The notes: a model not told the origin generated them from the sequence alone. Counted from the stretch's first letter, positions 34,361 through 43,853 are shown. The stretch is 64,000 nucleotides of DNA from GCA-958296115 sp965222445 (GCA_965222445.1 CBDCTY010000001.1:682001-746000), one strand, 5' to 3'. Numbers and translations are program-made.

Positions 34361-34435
34361 CCGTCATACCGGCGAAAGCCGGTATCCAGTCCCCGGCCTC
34401 CTTGGGACTCCAGCCTACGCCGGAGTGTGGAGAGG
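34361..34435. repeat. REP-like palindromic repeats
   Basis: ACCGTCATACCGGCGAAAGC and CCGGTATCCAGTCC form a hairpin, followed by a GGACTCCAGCCTACGCCGGAG arm. They are members of the dispersed family. Confidence 0.55.
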
Positions 34436-34500
34436 CCCATTTTCTTCCCTTATGTGGCCTTCGCAAGGCCATAGTGATTCCGGTCAAATAGGAGACTCCC

Positions 34501-35226
34501 ATGAACGTCCTGGTCCTTGGAGCGAACGGGTACCTTGGCCCTCACGTGATCAAGGCGCTGGAGGGCGAGCACACTCTGCGGCTGACCGACGTCAAGGACC
34601 TCGAAGACACGCCCCACGAGTACTTCGAGCTCGACGTGTCGGACCTGGACGCGGTGGTCGCCGCCGCAGAGGGGATGGACGCAATCGTCAATCTCTCGGT
34701 GCTGCGCCATGACCGACAACTCGCCTTCGACGTGAGCGCCAGGGGCGCGTACAACATGATGGTGGCCGCGGTCGAGCACGGCATCAGGCGCGTGATCAAT
34801 ACGGGGCCGCACTTCACCGTCGCCGGGCCGACCTACGAGCGGGTGGACTACGAGATCGGGCCGGACGTGACGCCGCAGCCCGGCACGAACCTCTACGCGC
34901 TGACCAAGTCTCTAGGCCAGGAGGCGTGCAGGGTCTTCTCAGAGAATCACGACATCTACGTCCTGACCCTGCTGTTCTACAACTTCATCGACCCGGCGGA
35001 CACGTCCAGGCATGGGCAGGACGTGACCCCCTACGTGGTCACGTGGGAGGACGCGGCGCAGGCCTTCCGTCCCGCGCTGACCATCGACGAAAGCTCGCTG
35101 CCGTCGCGCTGCGAGGTCTTCTACATATTCACCGACATTCCCCACGGCCGCTTCAGCAACGAGAAGGCCAAGCGAATTCTCGGCTGGCAGCCGATCAACC
35201 GGCTGGAGCAGTTCTGGACGCGATAG
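34501..35226 (+). CDS. NAD-dependent epimerase/SDR family protein
   Basis: This is a 241-residue extended-SDR-like enzyme. GANGYLGPHVIKALEG is the Rossmann start and YALTKSLGQEA provides the catalytic Tyr and Lys. It is paralogous to 24429-25157 over its full length, including the C-terminal SNEKAKRILGW. A GGAGAC site precedes the ATG. It stands next to the catabolic Gfo/Idh cluster and is convergent with the helicase gene. Confidence 0.85.
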   Translation: MNVLVLGANGYLGPHVIKALEGEHTLRLTDVKDLEDTPHEYFELDVSDLDAVVAAAEGMDAIVNLSVLRHDRQLAFDVSARGAYNMMVAAVEHGIRRVINTGPHFTVAGPTYERVDYEIGPDVTPQPGTNLYALTKSLGQEACRVFSENHDIYVLTLLFYNFIDPADTSRHGQDVTPYVVTWEDAAQAFRPALTIDESSLPSRCEVFYIFTDIPHGRFSNEKAKRILGWQPINRLEQFWTR

Positions 35227-35265
35227 TCGCGCTGAGTTCGACCCTGAGGTGCGCGCGACTGCGCG

Positions 35266-38200
35266 TTACCGGCGCGTCACCGCAGCCCTGGGCAGCGTAG
35301 TTAGAGCGGGGCCCCTCAGGCCCAGCGAGCGGGATATCTGGGTCCTGGTCGGCGGATCGGTTTCGGTGCGGAGCTCGAGCTGCCCTCCGATGGCGGCCGC
35401 GATGGGCACGCCGCCCCTGTAGACCACGCGGTTGCCCGGGAGCGCCGGCACGCGCGGGCCCGGCGAGAGTATGCCGGCCAGGTTCAGGGGGTCGCAGGCC
35501 GACACGATGTTCAGGCTGCCGTCGTCCTCGGCCCTGCGGGTCGCGCGCATCATCTCGACGGCCTCCGGCAGGGCGAACTGCTCGCCTATGAAGCCGGTCA
35601 CGAAGCGGCCGCCCCTGATCTCGCCCCGCGCCTCGGCCCGCCGGTAGATGCGGACGAGCACGCGCCATGGGGGCGTGGCGGGCTCGCGTGCAAGCAGGTC
35701 GGGGAAGACGATGCCGTAGCGGTGGAGGAGCTGGAAGGCCCTCGCCTCGTCCGGCTCGCGGCTGCGCTCGCTGCCACTCACCGGCTCGTCGGGCAGGGAG
35801 TCCCAGTCGTCGTCGGGCGGGACCTCCAGCAGCGACCAGCGGCTGGCGGCGGGACGCCGGGCGTTGCGGCGTCGGAACCGTGGGCTCTGGCGGACCTGCT
35901 TCGCCGTGCCGTTGACTAGGCTGCGGAGGCCGGCGAAGCCGTCGGACGTGACCAGCCCCATTGCGACCAGCTGCCACAGGGCGTTCTCGACATCGGCCGG
36001 AAGGCGGCGCGTACCGCGGATGACGTCGGTCAGGAACGATGCGCCGCGCCTGGACAGGAGCTCGAAGATGTCGCCCGCTGCCCCGACAGGCCCATCGCCG
36101 TTGGGTTCCGGCTCCGTGATGAGCCACGGCAGGGATTCGCGGAGGCCCAGGGAGATGGGGCCGTTGCGCGACAGGGCCGGCCTGTTCGGCGCGCCCTCGC
36201 CGCTCGTCCTGCGGCTGAAGCGGCCCCAGACGATGTCGCCAGCGATGCAAAGGGCGTCGAGCGCGTGTGGCCGGTAGTCGGCGACGCGGAGGGGCAGCAC
36301 GTCGGTCTCCCAGGCAACTGCGGCGGCCTCGAACCCCTGAAGCTGCTCTACCACCTGGAGGAGCCCGTCTTCGCCCCGGACCCGGTAACCGTCGTCCGCG
36401 TGCTGCCATCGGAATAGGAAGCGGACGAACGCCGCCGCGGATACCGGCTCGACCTCCCGGCGCAGCCTGCCGATGGTGTCGCGGTGAATCCGGGCCAGGA
36501 TGCGCCGGTCGCAGAACTCCATCTCATGACAGCCAGGCGTGAACCGCCCGCGAAGTATGTTGCCCGTGCCCTCAAGGCTTGCGAGGGCGATGTCCACGGA
36601 AGCGCGGTCCATGCCCAGGGCATCGGCGAGGGCGGCGGGCGTGAACGGGCCTATGCTCTCTACCCGGCCGCGGACGAGAATCAGCTCGGCCTCGTCCCCC
36701 GTCGGCGGGTCGCCAGCCCCGCGCACGGCACGCGGCTTCGGCTCGAACACTACGTCCGGGAAGGCCGCCTCGACCATAGGGGCGCACTCGGCGGCCACCC
36801 AGGCGGCCCTTCCGCCGCCGTACACGGCGCGCCCGGCCCGGCCTGCGGCGGTGAGCTCGGCAAGCCATGAGTGGATGCCCGCCGCGTTGCCTGGGCCGCG
36901 CTCCAGGTCGGCTTCGGGCATCATTCCCAGTGAGAGGAGCGCGTCGTGCATCTCGTCCGCGTCCCGCACCAGGGGCCAGGCATCCCTTGCCGCCTGGGCT
37001 ATGGCCGACTCGTCCAGAGCGGCGAGGTCGCGGGTGTCGTCCGGCAGGGCGCGGCGGAGCGCGACGGCCCTCGAACGGCGCTCGGCTATCTCGCCGTCGT
37101 CATCCAGGAACGCGTAGGGCATCGCGTTGAGTATCTGGTGGGAGAACGCGGACGGCTGCACCGTGTCGCGGGCGAAGACCTCGATCTCGCCCCGCACGAT
37201 GTCGTCCAGCACCCTCTGGAAGCCCTCCGAGTCCATCGCCTCGGTCAGGCAGTCCCGCAGGGTCTCGAACACCAGGGGATGCTCAGGCACCTCGATGTCT
37301 CCCGGCGGCGCGTTGTCCTGGCAGGCGACCTGCGCAGGGAACACTGCCGCCAGCAGGTCGTCCGATCTCATTCTCTGGAGGGCGGGCGGCACCTTCTTCC
37401 CGTGCGAGAAGCGCAGCACGGCCAGAGCGCGGCTCGCGTCCCATCTCCACCGGACCTGGAAGGTAGGCGCCTGCAATACGGCCTGGGTGAGTATCTTCTT
37501 CGTCTTGGACGGATCGACGTATCGGAACACGTCCTCGATGGGGAAGGAGAGCGACGGGCCGAGGGACAGGTTTACGCCGTCCTCGGTGGCGGATGCCTGC
37601 AGCTCGAAGTCGAACGTCCGGCATATCTCCTTGCGGAGCGCCATGCCCCAGGCCCTGTTGATGCGCGAGCCGAATGGGGCGTGGATGACCAGCTGCATTC
37701 CACCCGTCTCGTCGAAGAATCGCTCGGCGACGACCCTCTTCTTGGTGGGCACGGTACCGAGCACCCTGACGCCCTCGACAACGTACGCCGCGGCCTCCTC
37801 GGCGGCCTGCCGCTCGACCCCCAGCTCGTCCACGAGCCACTGCACGGCCTCGCCGCCGTCGACGCGCGAGTAGATCTCGTCCCGCAGCTCCGACACCTCG
37901 TCGGACAGCTCACTCGTGCGGCCGGGCGCCTCGCCGAACCAGAAGGGTATCGTCGGCGACGCGCCGCCTGCGTCCTCGACTCGTACCTGGCCGCTGCCGA
38001 CCCTGCGGATGCGCCATGCGCTGTTGCCCAGGAGGAAGACGTCGCCCCTCATGCTCTCGACGGCGAAGTCCTCGTTGACCGTGCCAACGAACACGTTGTC
38101 GGGCTCGGCAATGACATCGTAGTCGGCATTGTCCGGGATCGCACCGCCGTTCGTGAGCGATGCCAGCCGCGCCCCCCTGCGGCCCCGCAGCTTGCCGTTC

Positions 38201-39639
38201 ACCGCGTCCCTGTGCACGTAGGAGGACCTCCGCCCCTCGCGCGGAGCGACGCCGCGGGAGAGCATATCGACCACCTCGTCGAACCTCTCCCGCGGCAGGT
38301 CCCTGTACGGGTAGGCGCGTCTGGCGAGCTCGAACAGCTCGTCCTCGTCCTGCTCAGCCGCGCCGGACTCGGCCACGATCTGCTGGGCAAGCACGTCCAG
38401 GGGCCAGGGCGGGATGGACAGGCTGTCCAGGTTCCGCCGCAGTATGCCCCTGACGAGGGCCATGCACTCGATCAGCTCGTCCCGCGTCAGGGGGAAAAGC
38501 CGGCCCTTCGGCGTGCCGCCCAGGAAGTGGCCGGAGCGCCCGACCCTCTGGAGCAGCAGCCCAATGGACCGCGGCGACCCCATCTGGCACACGAGATCGA
38601 TCGCGCCCACGTCTATGCCCAGCTCCAGGGACGCCGTGGCGACGCACACCTTCACCTTGCCCGCCTTGAGCCGCTGCTCGGCGTCGCGGCGGATCTCCTG
38701 GGAGAGGCTGCCATGGTGGGCCGCCACCGCCTTCTCTCCCAGCCGCTCGGTCATCTGGTGGGCCAGCCGCTCGACCAGCCTACGCGTGTTAACAAAGAGG
38801 ATGGTGGTGTGGTGCGCGCGTACGAGGTCGGCGACGCGGTCCAGGGCGTAGTCCCACTGCTCGTGGGTCGCGATGGGGCCGATCTCGTCCTCGGGTATCT
38901 CGATGGCCAGGTCCATCTCCCGCGCGTGGCCCGTGTCGACGATCAGGCATTCCGGCGTGCCGTCGGGGGCGATGTTCTCCGCGCCGACGAGGAATCGGGC
39001 GACCTCCTCGATGGGCCGCTGGGTCGCCGAGAGGCCTATGCGGGTGATCGGCCGGTCGGCCAACCTGCAGAGGCGCTCGACCGAAAGGCTGAGATGCGAG
39101 CCGCGCTTGTCGTCGGCGACGGCGTGCAGCTCGTCCAGGATCAGCGTACGGACGCCCGTAAGCCCGCGCCGTCCGCTGTCCGACGTGAGCAGGATGTACA
39201 GCGACTCGGGCGTGGTGACGAGCATGTGGGGAGGGCGCTTTGCCATGGCCTGCCGCTTGGACGCGGGGGTATCGCCGGTCCTCAGACCGACGCGGATCTC
39301 CGGCAGGGGCGTGCCCCGCTCCTCGGCGAGGCGGCCTATCTCGGCCAGGGGACCGGTCAGGTTGCGCTCGATGTCGTTCGCCAGGGCCTTGAGGGGCGAG
39401 ACGTATACGACCTCGGTCGTCTCGGGCAGACCGCCGTCCAGCCCGGCCCGGACGAGCCGGTCGAGGCAGGTCATGAAGGCGGCGAGCGTCTTGCCGGAGC
39501 CGGTAGGGGCGGCGACCAGGGTGTGGGTGCCGCGCGCAATCGCGGGCCACCCCTCGGCCTGTGCGCCGGTCGGGGCCTCGAAGCGGCCGCGAAACCACTC
39601 TCGTATCAGCGGATGGAACTGTGCGAGTACGTCAGACAT
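35266..39639 (-). CDS. lhr: Lhr-type large DEAD/DEAH-box helicase
   Basis: This is a 1457-residue superfamily 2 helicase, full length for bacterial Lhr (about 1400-1500). Residues 44-51 are the Walker A motif (APTGSGKT). LILDELHAV is the DEVH-type box, LSATQRPIEEV is motif III, and ATASLELGIDVGAIDLV with QRVGRSGH are motifs V and VI. The C-terminal half contains the Lhr-specific winged-helix and core domains. Lhr proteins unwind DNA or RNA-DNA hybrids and act in repair. The ATG at 39639 follows the VapC-like gene on the same strand. A duplicate of its first 40 codons is found at 40620-40745. Confidence 0.95.
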   Translation of the reverse strand: MSDVLAQFHPLIREWFRGRFEAPTGAQAEGWPAIARGTHTLVAAPTGSGKTLAAFMTCLDRLVRAGLDGGLPETTEVVYVSPLKALANDIERNLTGPLAEIGRLAEERGTPLPEIRVGLRTGDTPASKRQAMAKRPPHMLVTTPESLYILLTSDSGRRGLTGVRTLILDELHAVADDKRGSHLSLSVERLCRLADRPITRIGLSATQRPIEEVARFLVGAENIAPDGTPECLIVDTGHAREMDLAIEIPEDEIGPIATHEQWDYALDRVADLVRAHHTTILFVNTRRLVERLAHQMTERLGEKAVAAHHGSLSQEIRRDAEQRLKAGKVKVCVATASLELGIDVGAIDLVCQMGSPRSIGLLLQRVGRSGHFLGGTPKGRLFPLTRDELIECMALVRGILRRNLDSLSIPPWPLDVLAQQIVAESGAAEQDEDELFELARRAYPYRDLPRERFDEVVDMLSRGVAPREGRRSSYVHRDAVNGKLRGRRGARLASLTNGGAIPDNADYDVIAEPDNVFVGTVNEDFAVESMRGDVFLLGNSAWRIRRVGSGQVRVEDAGGASPTIPFWFGEAPGRTSELSDEVSELRDEIYSRVDGGEAVQWLVDELGVERQAAEEAAAYVVEGVRVLGTVPTKKRVVAERFFDETGGMQLVIHAPFGSRINRAWGMALRKEICRTFDFELQASATEDGVNLSLGPSLSFPIEDVFRYVDPSKTKKILTQAVLQAPTFQVRWRWDASRALAVLRFSHGKKVPPALQRMRSDDLLAAVFPAQVACQDNAPPGDIEVPEHPLVFETLRDCLTEAMDSEGFQRVLDDIVRGEIEVFARDTVQPSAFSHQILNAMPYAFLDDDGEIAERRSRAVALRRALPDDTRDLAALDESAIAQAARDAWPLVRDADEMHDALLSLGMMPEADLERGPGNAAGIHSWLAELTAAGRAGRAVYGGGRAAWVAAECAPMVEAAFPDVVFEPKPRAVRGAGDPPTGDEAELILVRGRVESIGPFTPAALADALGMDRASVDIALASLEGTGNILRGRFTPGCHEMEFCDRRILARIHRDTIGRLRREVEPVSAAAFVRFLFRWQHADDGYRVRGEDGLLQVVEQLQGFEAAAVAWETDVLPLRVADYRPHALDALCIAGDIVWGRFSRRTSGEGAPNRPALSRNGPISLGLRESLPWLITEPEPNGDGPVGAAGDIFELLSRRGASFLTDVIRGTRRLPADVENALWQLVAMGLVTSDGFAGLRSLVNGTAKQVRQSPRFRRRNARRPAASRWSLLEVPPDDDWDSLPDEPVSGSERSREPDEARAFQLLHRYGIVFPDLLAREPATPPWRVLVRIYRRAEARGEIRGGRFVTGFIGEQFALPEAVEMMRATRRAEDDGSLNIVSACDPLNLAGILSPGPRVPALPGNRVVYRGGVPIAAAIGGQLELRTETDPPTRTQISRSLGLRGPALTTLPRAAVTRR

Positions 39640-39684
39640 TGGTAGGATTGCTTGGATTATAGCGGGTGCAGATGCCGCGGTCTG

Positions 39685-40146
39685 TCAAGAACGGAGGCGG
39701 CCTACCAGCTCCTGAACGCCTTCAGAGTTGGGCAGGCCAGGCATCCAGGGTGAGCGCCCGGACCCCCGTGTCGCCAATCTTGCGTCGGCTGTGATTAGTC
39801 CAGCGTCTTTCTGGAGGGCCAGCACGCAGAACAGGGCATCGTAGACTGTAACGCCCGTGTTGGCGGCGAACAGCAGCGAGTCTTCCAACAGACCGCTCTG
39901 AGATACCAGACCGATGCCGAGTCCCCGTAGCGTACGGATCGCGGACATCCCGGTTTCGATTGGCAGGTCGTTACGCCGAGTGTGCTTCCAGAGCACGTTG
40001 GCGCACTCCACCAGCACGAACTCAGGCGCGATTAGCCGCATGTCGGACTCGTAGTGCAGCGTGATTATGCCCCGAAGGATGCCGGAATAGTTTTCGGGGA
40101 TGACCAGCTTGACCAGAGCGCTGCTGTCGATGACATAGGATCTCAA
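39685..40146 (-). CDS. PIN-domain toxin (VapC-like)
   Basis: This 153-residue PIN-domain protein is a probable ribonuclease toxin. The acidic residues are Asp in YVIDSSALVK, Glu in EFVLVECANVLW, and Asp in VTVYDALFCVLAL and LITADARLA. The ATG overlaps the stop of the upstream antitoxin gene by 4 bases, as in typical vapBC pairs. The C-terminus is somewhat long (a Pro/Gly-rich tail). Confidence 0.87.
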   Translation of the reverse strand: MRSYVIDSSALVKLVIPENYSGILRGIITLHYESDMRLIAPEFVLVECANVLWKHTRRNDLPIETGMSAIRTLRGLGIGLVSQSGLLEDSLLFAANTGVTVYDALFCVLALQKDAGLITADARLATRGSGRSPWMPGLPNSEGVQELVGRLRS

Positions 40147-40448
40147 TTCTCACGGTCTTCCCTGATGTACTCGAGAGATCGGTTGAGCTTTCCGCCCCAC
40201 AGCTTCTCGAGGTCTTTTCTGATTCTATCGGCTTCCCGGATGTGCTCGAACTGCGGCTCGATGGCGGTCCTGGGTTCCAAGTCTCCCATCGCGTCGAACC
40301 GCTTCTCGTGTTCGTCCGTGCGTTGCTCATCCCGCCCGATCACTGCGCCGGCAGGTCTGACGTCCATCTCGACATGCTGTCCTTCCGGCAATCCGACAGG
40401 CCCATCGATCTCAATGGCCTGCCCCCTCACTAGGCCGCGACGTCTCAT
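40143..40448 (-). CDS. VapB/DUF104-like antitoxin
   Basis: This 101-residue protein is the upstream partner of the PIN toxin. The first 32 residues (GLVRGQAIEIDGPVGLPEGQ) form a beta-rich module like AbrB or DUF104 antitoxins, which bind DNA and repress the operon. The second half is charged and helical and would wrap the toxin. The 4-base overlap supports coupled expression. Confidence 0.75.
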   Translation of the reverse strand: MRRRGLVRGQAIEIDGPVGLPEGQHVEMDVRPAGAVIGRDEQRTDEHEKRFDAMGDLEPRTAIEPQFEHIREADRIRKDLEKLWGGKLNRSLEYIREDREN

Positions 40449-40544
40449 ATCGAGACCTCCATCATCGACACTTCACTGCGGTTGAGCGGGAACGCATGTC
40501 CTATACTACTATACTCCGTGCGGTCGCGGAGCTTGCTTACGTGC

Positions 40545-40760
40545 CAACGGCGGGTGTGTCTCTTGCAGTGCCTGACCGTTGAGCCGGACGGCTCGTATGC
40601 GGTTGTTGCAGTGGTCGCAGACCAGCGTGTGAGTTCCGCGGGCAATGGCGGGCCACCCCTCGGCCTGCGCGCCGGGTGGGGCCTCGAAGCGGCTGCGAAA
40701 CCACTCCCGGATCATCGGATGGAACTGTGCGCGTACGTCGGACTTTGCCAGTGCTATGAT
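40545..40760 (-). pseudogene. chimeric remnant: 5' end of lhr fused to the 3' end of an NHL gene
   Basis: The minus strand from about 40745 reads QFHPMIREWFRSRFEAPPGA then QAEGWPAIARGTHTLV, a near copy of the first 40 residues of the Lhr-like protein 1 kb away. At the next codon it switches to CDHCNNRIRAVRLNG, the C-terminal motif of the NHL proteins at 48208 and 43854. No function is likely. It records a duplication followed by illegitimate joining. Confidence 0.7.
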
Positions 40761-40885
40761 TGTAGCGGCTGTGCCACGCGGCGGCACGGAACTATTGTGC
40801 TACTATGCCATCACTGCGAGCCGTGTCAAAGGGCGCGGCTCAACTACGTCTCGGGAATGGACATGATGGCGCATAGGTTGCTGCT

Positions 40886-41857
40886 ATGAGCACCCTGACC
40901 CCACCGGCTGAAGGGGTGCGGCCCGGGTGGTCGGCCTTGCCTGACGCTGCCCGTTCGGCGCTGGTGCGCTGGTTGGGCAGCCTCGTAGAGGCCGCCGAGT
41001 CTCAGCCGGGTGGCTTCACGCCAGGAATTGCCGCACGGATACGCACGGCAGACGGGGCCCGCTATTTCGTAAAGGCAGCGGGGCCGATCCCGAATCGCGA
41101 TACTCCGGGGATGCACCGCCGCGAGGCGCAGATTCTGGCCGCTATGCCGGCCGGTGTGGCTGTCCCGCGCCTGCTCTGGACGTACGATGACGCGGAGTCC
41201 GGCTGGGTGCTGCTGGTCTTCCAGGACATCGAGGGCAGGCATCCTCACATGCCGTGGAAAATGGACGAGCTGGACCGAGTGGTGGACGGCCTGGCCAACC
41301 TCGCGGACGCACTGACCCCTTCGCCGCTTCCCGCCTCTCTGTTCGGCAGCGCGAGAGGTGCGTTCGACCGGTCCATAAACGGCTGGCGCCAGCTTGCCGA
41401 AGGGCCGCCGTCCGACCTGGACCGCCTCGACCAGTGGTCCAGCCGAAACCTGGATATGCTAGTCGAGCTCGAGTCGCAGGCCCCCGATGCCGTCGACGGC
41501 GACACCCTGCTCCACCTCGACGTGCGGGCTGACAACATACTCCTGACGACGGAGAAGGTCTGGCTCTTCGACTGGGCCTCCGCGTACGTAGGCGCATCCT
41601 GGGTAGACATCGTAGGGTTCGCGCCCAGCATCGCCATGCAGGGCGGCCCGCCACCGGAACAGGTCGTCGCTCGCCACCCAGCCGCTCGCTCCGCGGACCC
41701 CGCCTCCATCACTGCAGCCGTCGCAGCCATAGCGGGGTGCTTCACCCATAGGGCCCTGCAACCCCCGCCGCCCGGCCTGCCGACGGTCCGGGAGTTCCAG
41801 GCAGCCCAGGGCAAGGTGGCCCGTGACTGGCTCGCGATGCGGACTGGACTCAGCTAA
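40886..41857 (+). CDS. aminoglycoside phosphotransferase (APH)-family kinase-like protein
   Basis: This 323-residue protein has a protein-kinase-like fold. LLHLDVRADNILL is the HxDxxxxN catalytic loop, VWLFDWASAYVG is the Mg-binding motif, and RYFVKA is the ATP-binding Lys strand. Substrates in this large family include aminoglycosides, choline and sugars, and the sequence does not distinguish them. It is a single gene with no clear partner and no sign of a resistance context. Confidence 0.85.
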   Translation: MSTLTPPAEGVRPGWSALPDAARSALVRWLGSLVEAAESQPGGFTPGIAARIRTADGARYFVKAAGPIPNRDTPGMHRREAQILAAMPAGVAVPRLLWTYDDAESGWVLLVFQDIEGRHPHMPWKMDELDRVVDGLANLADALTPSPLPASLFGSARGAFDRSINGWRQLAEGPPSDLDRLDQWSSRNLDMLVELESQAPDAVDGDTLLHLDVRADNILLTTEKVWLFDWASAYVGASWVDIVGFAPSIAMQGGPPPEQVVARHPAARSADPASITAAVAAIAGCFTHRALQPPPPGLPTVREFQAAQGKVARDWLAMRTGLS

Positions 41858-41960
41858 CGCAGCGACGATTGAATCGAGTCAGGTGGGCCTACACTAAACC
41901 CTTGACAGCATTGTGGGAACATTTTACTATCTGCATTATTGGGATGTATAATGCTACGTT

Positions 41961-42254
41961 GTGCGGATCATATCAAAAAGAGCTCTTCGGGAATTCTGGG
42001 AGCGTCACCCAGAATCCGAGCAGCCGCTACTTGCATGGTATCGAGAGCTCAAACAAGCAGACTGGCCTACTCCGGCTCACGTTGTCGAACGCTACCCCAA
42101 CGCCAGCATAGTCAGAGGGGACCGGGTCGTATTTCGAATCCGACACAACGACTTTCGAATTGTTGCAAGGTTTTTCTACCCGGGTCGAATAGTTTATATC
42201 CGCTTTGTAGGTACCCACGGGGAATATGACCGCATTAATGCGGAGGAGGTGTAA
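41961..42254 (+). CDS. higB: HigB-type mRNA interferase toxin
   Basis: This 97-residue RelE-superfamily toxin probably cleaves mRNA at the ribosome. Diagnostic stretches are RIISKRALREFWERHP, WYRELKQADWPTPAHV, ASIVRGDRVVFRIRHNDFRI and YIRFVGTHGEYDRINAE. It is 4 bases upstream of the antitoxin gene, in the toxin-first order characteristic of higBA. The local GC content is lower than in the neighbouring genes, suggesting acquisition. Confidence 0.88.
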   Translation: MRIISKRALREFWERHPESEQPLLAWYRELKQADWPTPAHVVERYPNASIVRGDRVVFRIRHNDFRIVARFFYPGRIVYIRFVGTHGEYDRINAEEV

Positions 42255-42258
42255 ATTC

Positions 42259-43512
42259 ATGGCACAAGTTCGGGCGATCCGCTCAGAGGAGGACTATGAC
42301 GCTACGTTGGCCCGGACAACCGAACTCATGGACGCGCTGTCTGGCCCTGAAGGGCAGGTAGACGACGTGGATGATCCCAACCGGGTCGAGTTGGACGTAC
42401 TTACTGACCTTCTCGAGCTCTATGAAGAACGGCACTATCCTATCGGCTTTCCCGACCCTATTTCCGCCATCATGTTCCGGATGGAGCAGGCGAATCTGAC
42501 GCCCCGTGACCTTGTGCCCTTCATCGGGAGTAGGGCCAAGGTTTCGGAGGTGCTATCGGGAAAGCGGGCCATCACCATGTCGATGGCCCGGGCCCTTCAC
42601 CAACACCTGGGAATACCAGCCGATGTCCTCTTGCAAGAACCGGGAGCCAGCTTGCCGGACACACTGCCGGGTCTTGAGTATGCCAGATTTCCCCTCAGAG
42701 CTATGGCCAAGGCAGGTTGGATTCCTCACGTCCAGGACCTGAAGGATCACGCCGAGGAGTTGGTCACCGACCTGATGGAGCGTGCCGGAGGTCGAGCATT
42801 TGCTGCGGCTCCCTTGTACCGGAAAAACGATAGCCGACGAGTAAATGCTAAGACTGATGATTATGCCCTTAGAGCCTGGTGCTGGCAGGTACTGGCCCAA
42901 GCCAGAGAGAATCAGTCGGGCGTGGATTACCAAACAGGCGTCCTTACTCCCCAACTTCTACGCCAGGTAGCCCGGATGAGCCTTCTGAAGGACGGGCCGA
43001 TGAAGGCTAGGGACCTGCTAGTGCGGCACGGTGTAGAGGTCGAGTATGTGGGTCATCTTCCCAGAACGCACCTCGACGGTGCCGCCCTGAGACTTCCTAA
43101 CGGTAGGCCGGTCATCGGCCTGACTTTACGCTACGACCGGATTGATAACTTCTGGTTCACGGTGTTGCACGAGTTGGCCCACATAGGTCTCCACTTAGGC
43201 GATTCCAGCGAAGAAACAGGCTTCATAGATGACCATAGCCTTCGAAGGGTCCAATCTGTTGGGAGCGACACCACAGAACAAGAAGCGGACCGACTGGCTC
43301 AGGACGCCCTGATACCGCCGGAAATTTGGGGCGAAGGAAATATCCTTGAAGACCCGGCGCCTATGGCTGTGCTGAACATGGCGTGGGAGGCTCAGGTCCA
43401 CCCGGCGATTGTCGCCGGTCGCGTCCGATATGAATCAGGCAACTACCGGCTTCTTTCCCAGTTCGTGGGCACTGGAGAAGTGCGGTGGCAGTTCGACGAC
43501 AAATCAGGCTAA
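42259..43512 (+). CDS. HigA-type antitoxin with C-terminal ImmA/IrrE metallopeptidase domain
   Basis: This 417-residue protein is far longer than a usual HigA (about 100-130). Residues of about 50-130 contain the HigA-like helix-turn-helix (IMFRMEQANLTPRDLVPFIG, then SEVLSGKRAITMSMARAL). Residues of about 230-400 contain an ImmA/IrrE-like zinc peptidase with HELAHIGLHL (residues 304-313) and a downstream TEQEADRLAQDALIP segment. A GGAGG site lies upstream of the ATG, inside the end of the toxin gene. It probably represses the operon and neutralises HigB; the peptidase could act in induction. It is intact. Confidence 0.87.
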   Translation: MAQVRAIRSEEDYDATLARTTELMDALSGPEGQVDDVDDPNRVELDVLTDLLELYEERHYPIGFPDPISAIMFRMEQANLTPRDLVPFIGSRAKVSEVLSGKRAITMSMARALHQHLGIPADVLLQEPGASLPDTLPGLEYARFPLRAMAKAGWIPHVQDLKDHAEELVTDLMERAGGRAFAAAPLYRKNDSRRVNAKTDDYALRAWCWQVLAQARENQSGVDYQTGVLTPQLLRQVARMSLLKDGPMKARDLLVRHGVEVEYVGHLPRTHLDGAALRLPNGRPVIGLTLRYDRIDNFWFTVLHELAHIGLHLGDSSEETGFIDDHSLRRVQSVGSDTTEQEADRLAQDALIPPEIWGEGNILEDPAPMAVLNMAWEAQVHPAIVAGRVRYESGNYRLLSQFVGTGEVRWQFDDKSG

Positions 43513-43528
43513 TCATGCGGGAGGGGAA

Positions 43529-43804
43529 ATGACAGATAGACCCGTGAAGTGCAGTCGTTGCGATGTCGCAGCGCAGGTGATCCTTGAAGAGAACCTCCCC
43601 CAGAAGGTGGTCTGTCCCCCGTGTGGGGCGTCGGAAAGCTACGAAGACTTCCAGCGATCGCTTGGTCACCAGGCATCAGCCTATGCCTCCGAGCAAATTG
43701 GCAAAGCCCTCAGAGACATGACCAGGAGAAGCAGGAGCGTCAGATACAACCCAGGAAGTATCAGGTCCCATCGGCCCAACTTTCGTGTGGAGTTCTCTCG
43801 ATGA
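43529..43804 (+). CDS. small zinc-ribbon-like protein
   Basis: This 91-residue protein starts at the ATG at 43529 behind GGGAGGGG, 16 bases after the antitoxin stop. CSRCDVAAQVIL and VVCPPCG form a C-x2-C...C-x2-C zinc ribbon at the N-terminus, and the C-terminal half is basic (MTRRSRSVRYNPGSIRSH). It is probably the third gene of the higBA operon. No family name is assigned. Confidence 0.65.
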   Translation: MTDRPVKCSRCDVAAQVILEENLPQKVVCPPCGASESYEDFQRSLGHQASAYASEQIGKALRDMTRRSRSVRYNPGSIRSHRPNFRVEFSR

Positions 43805-43853
43805 TCCAGGAGAAATGCGGGAGAGCATAAAGCCAAGGGGTACTCTCAGGCGC

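Noticed and set aside
36946..39645. Plus-strand open frame of 899 codons
   Set aside because: It is antisense to the Lhr-type helicase, whose motifs are clear. Long shadows are expected in high-GC genes.
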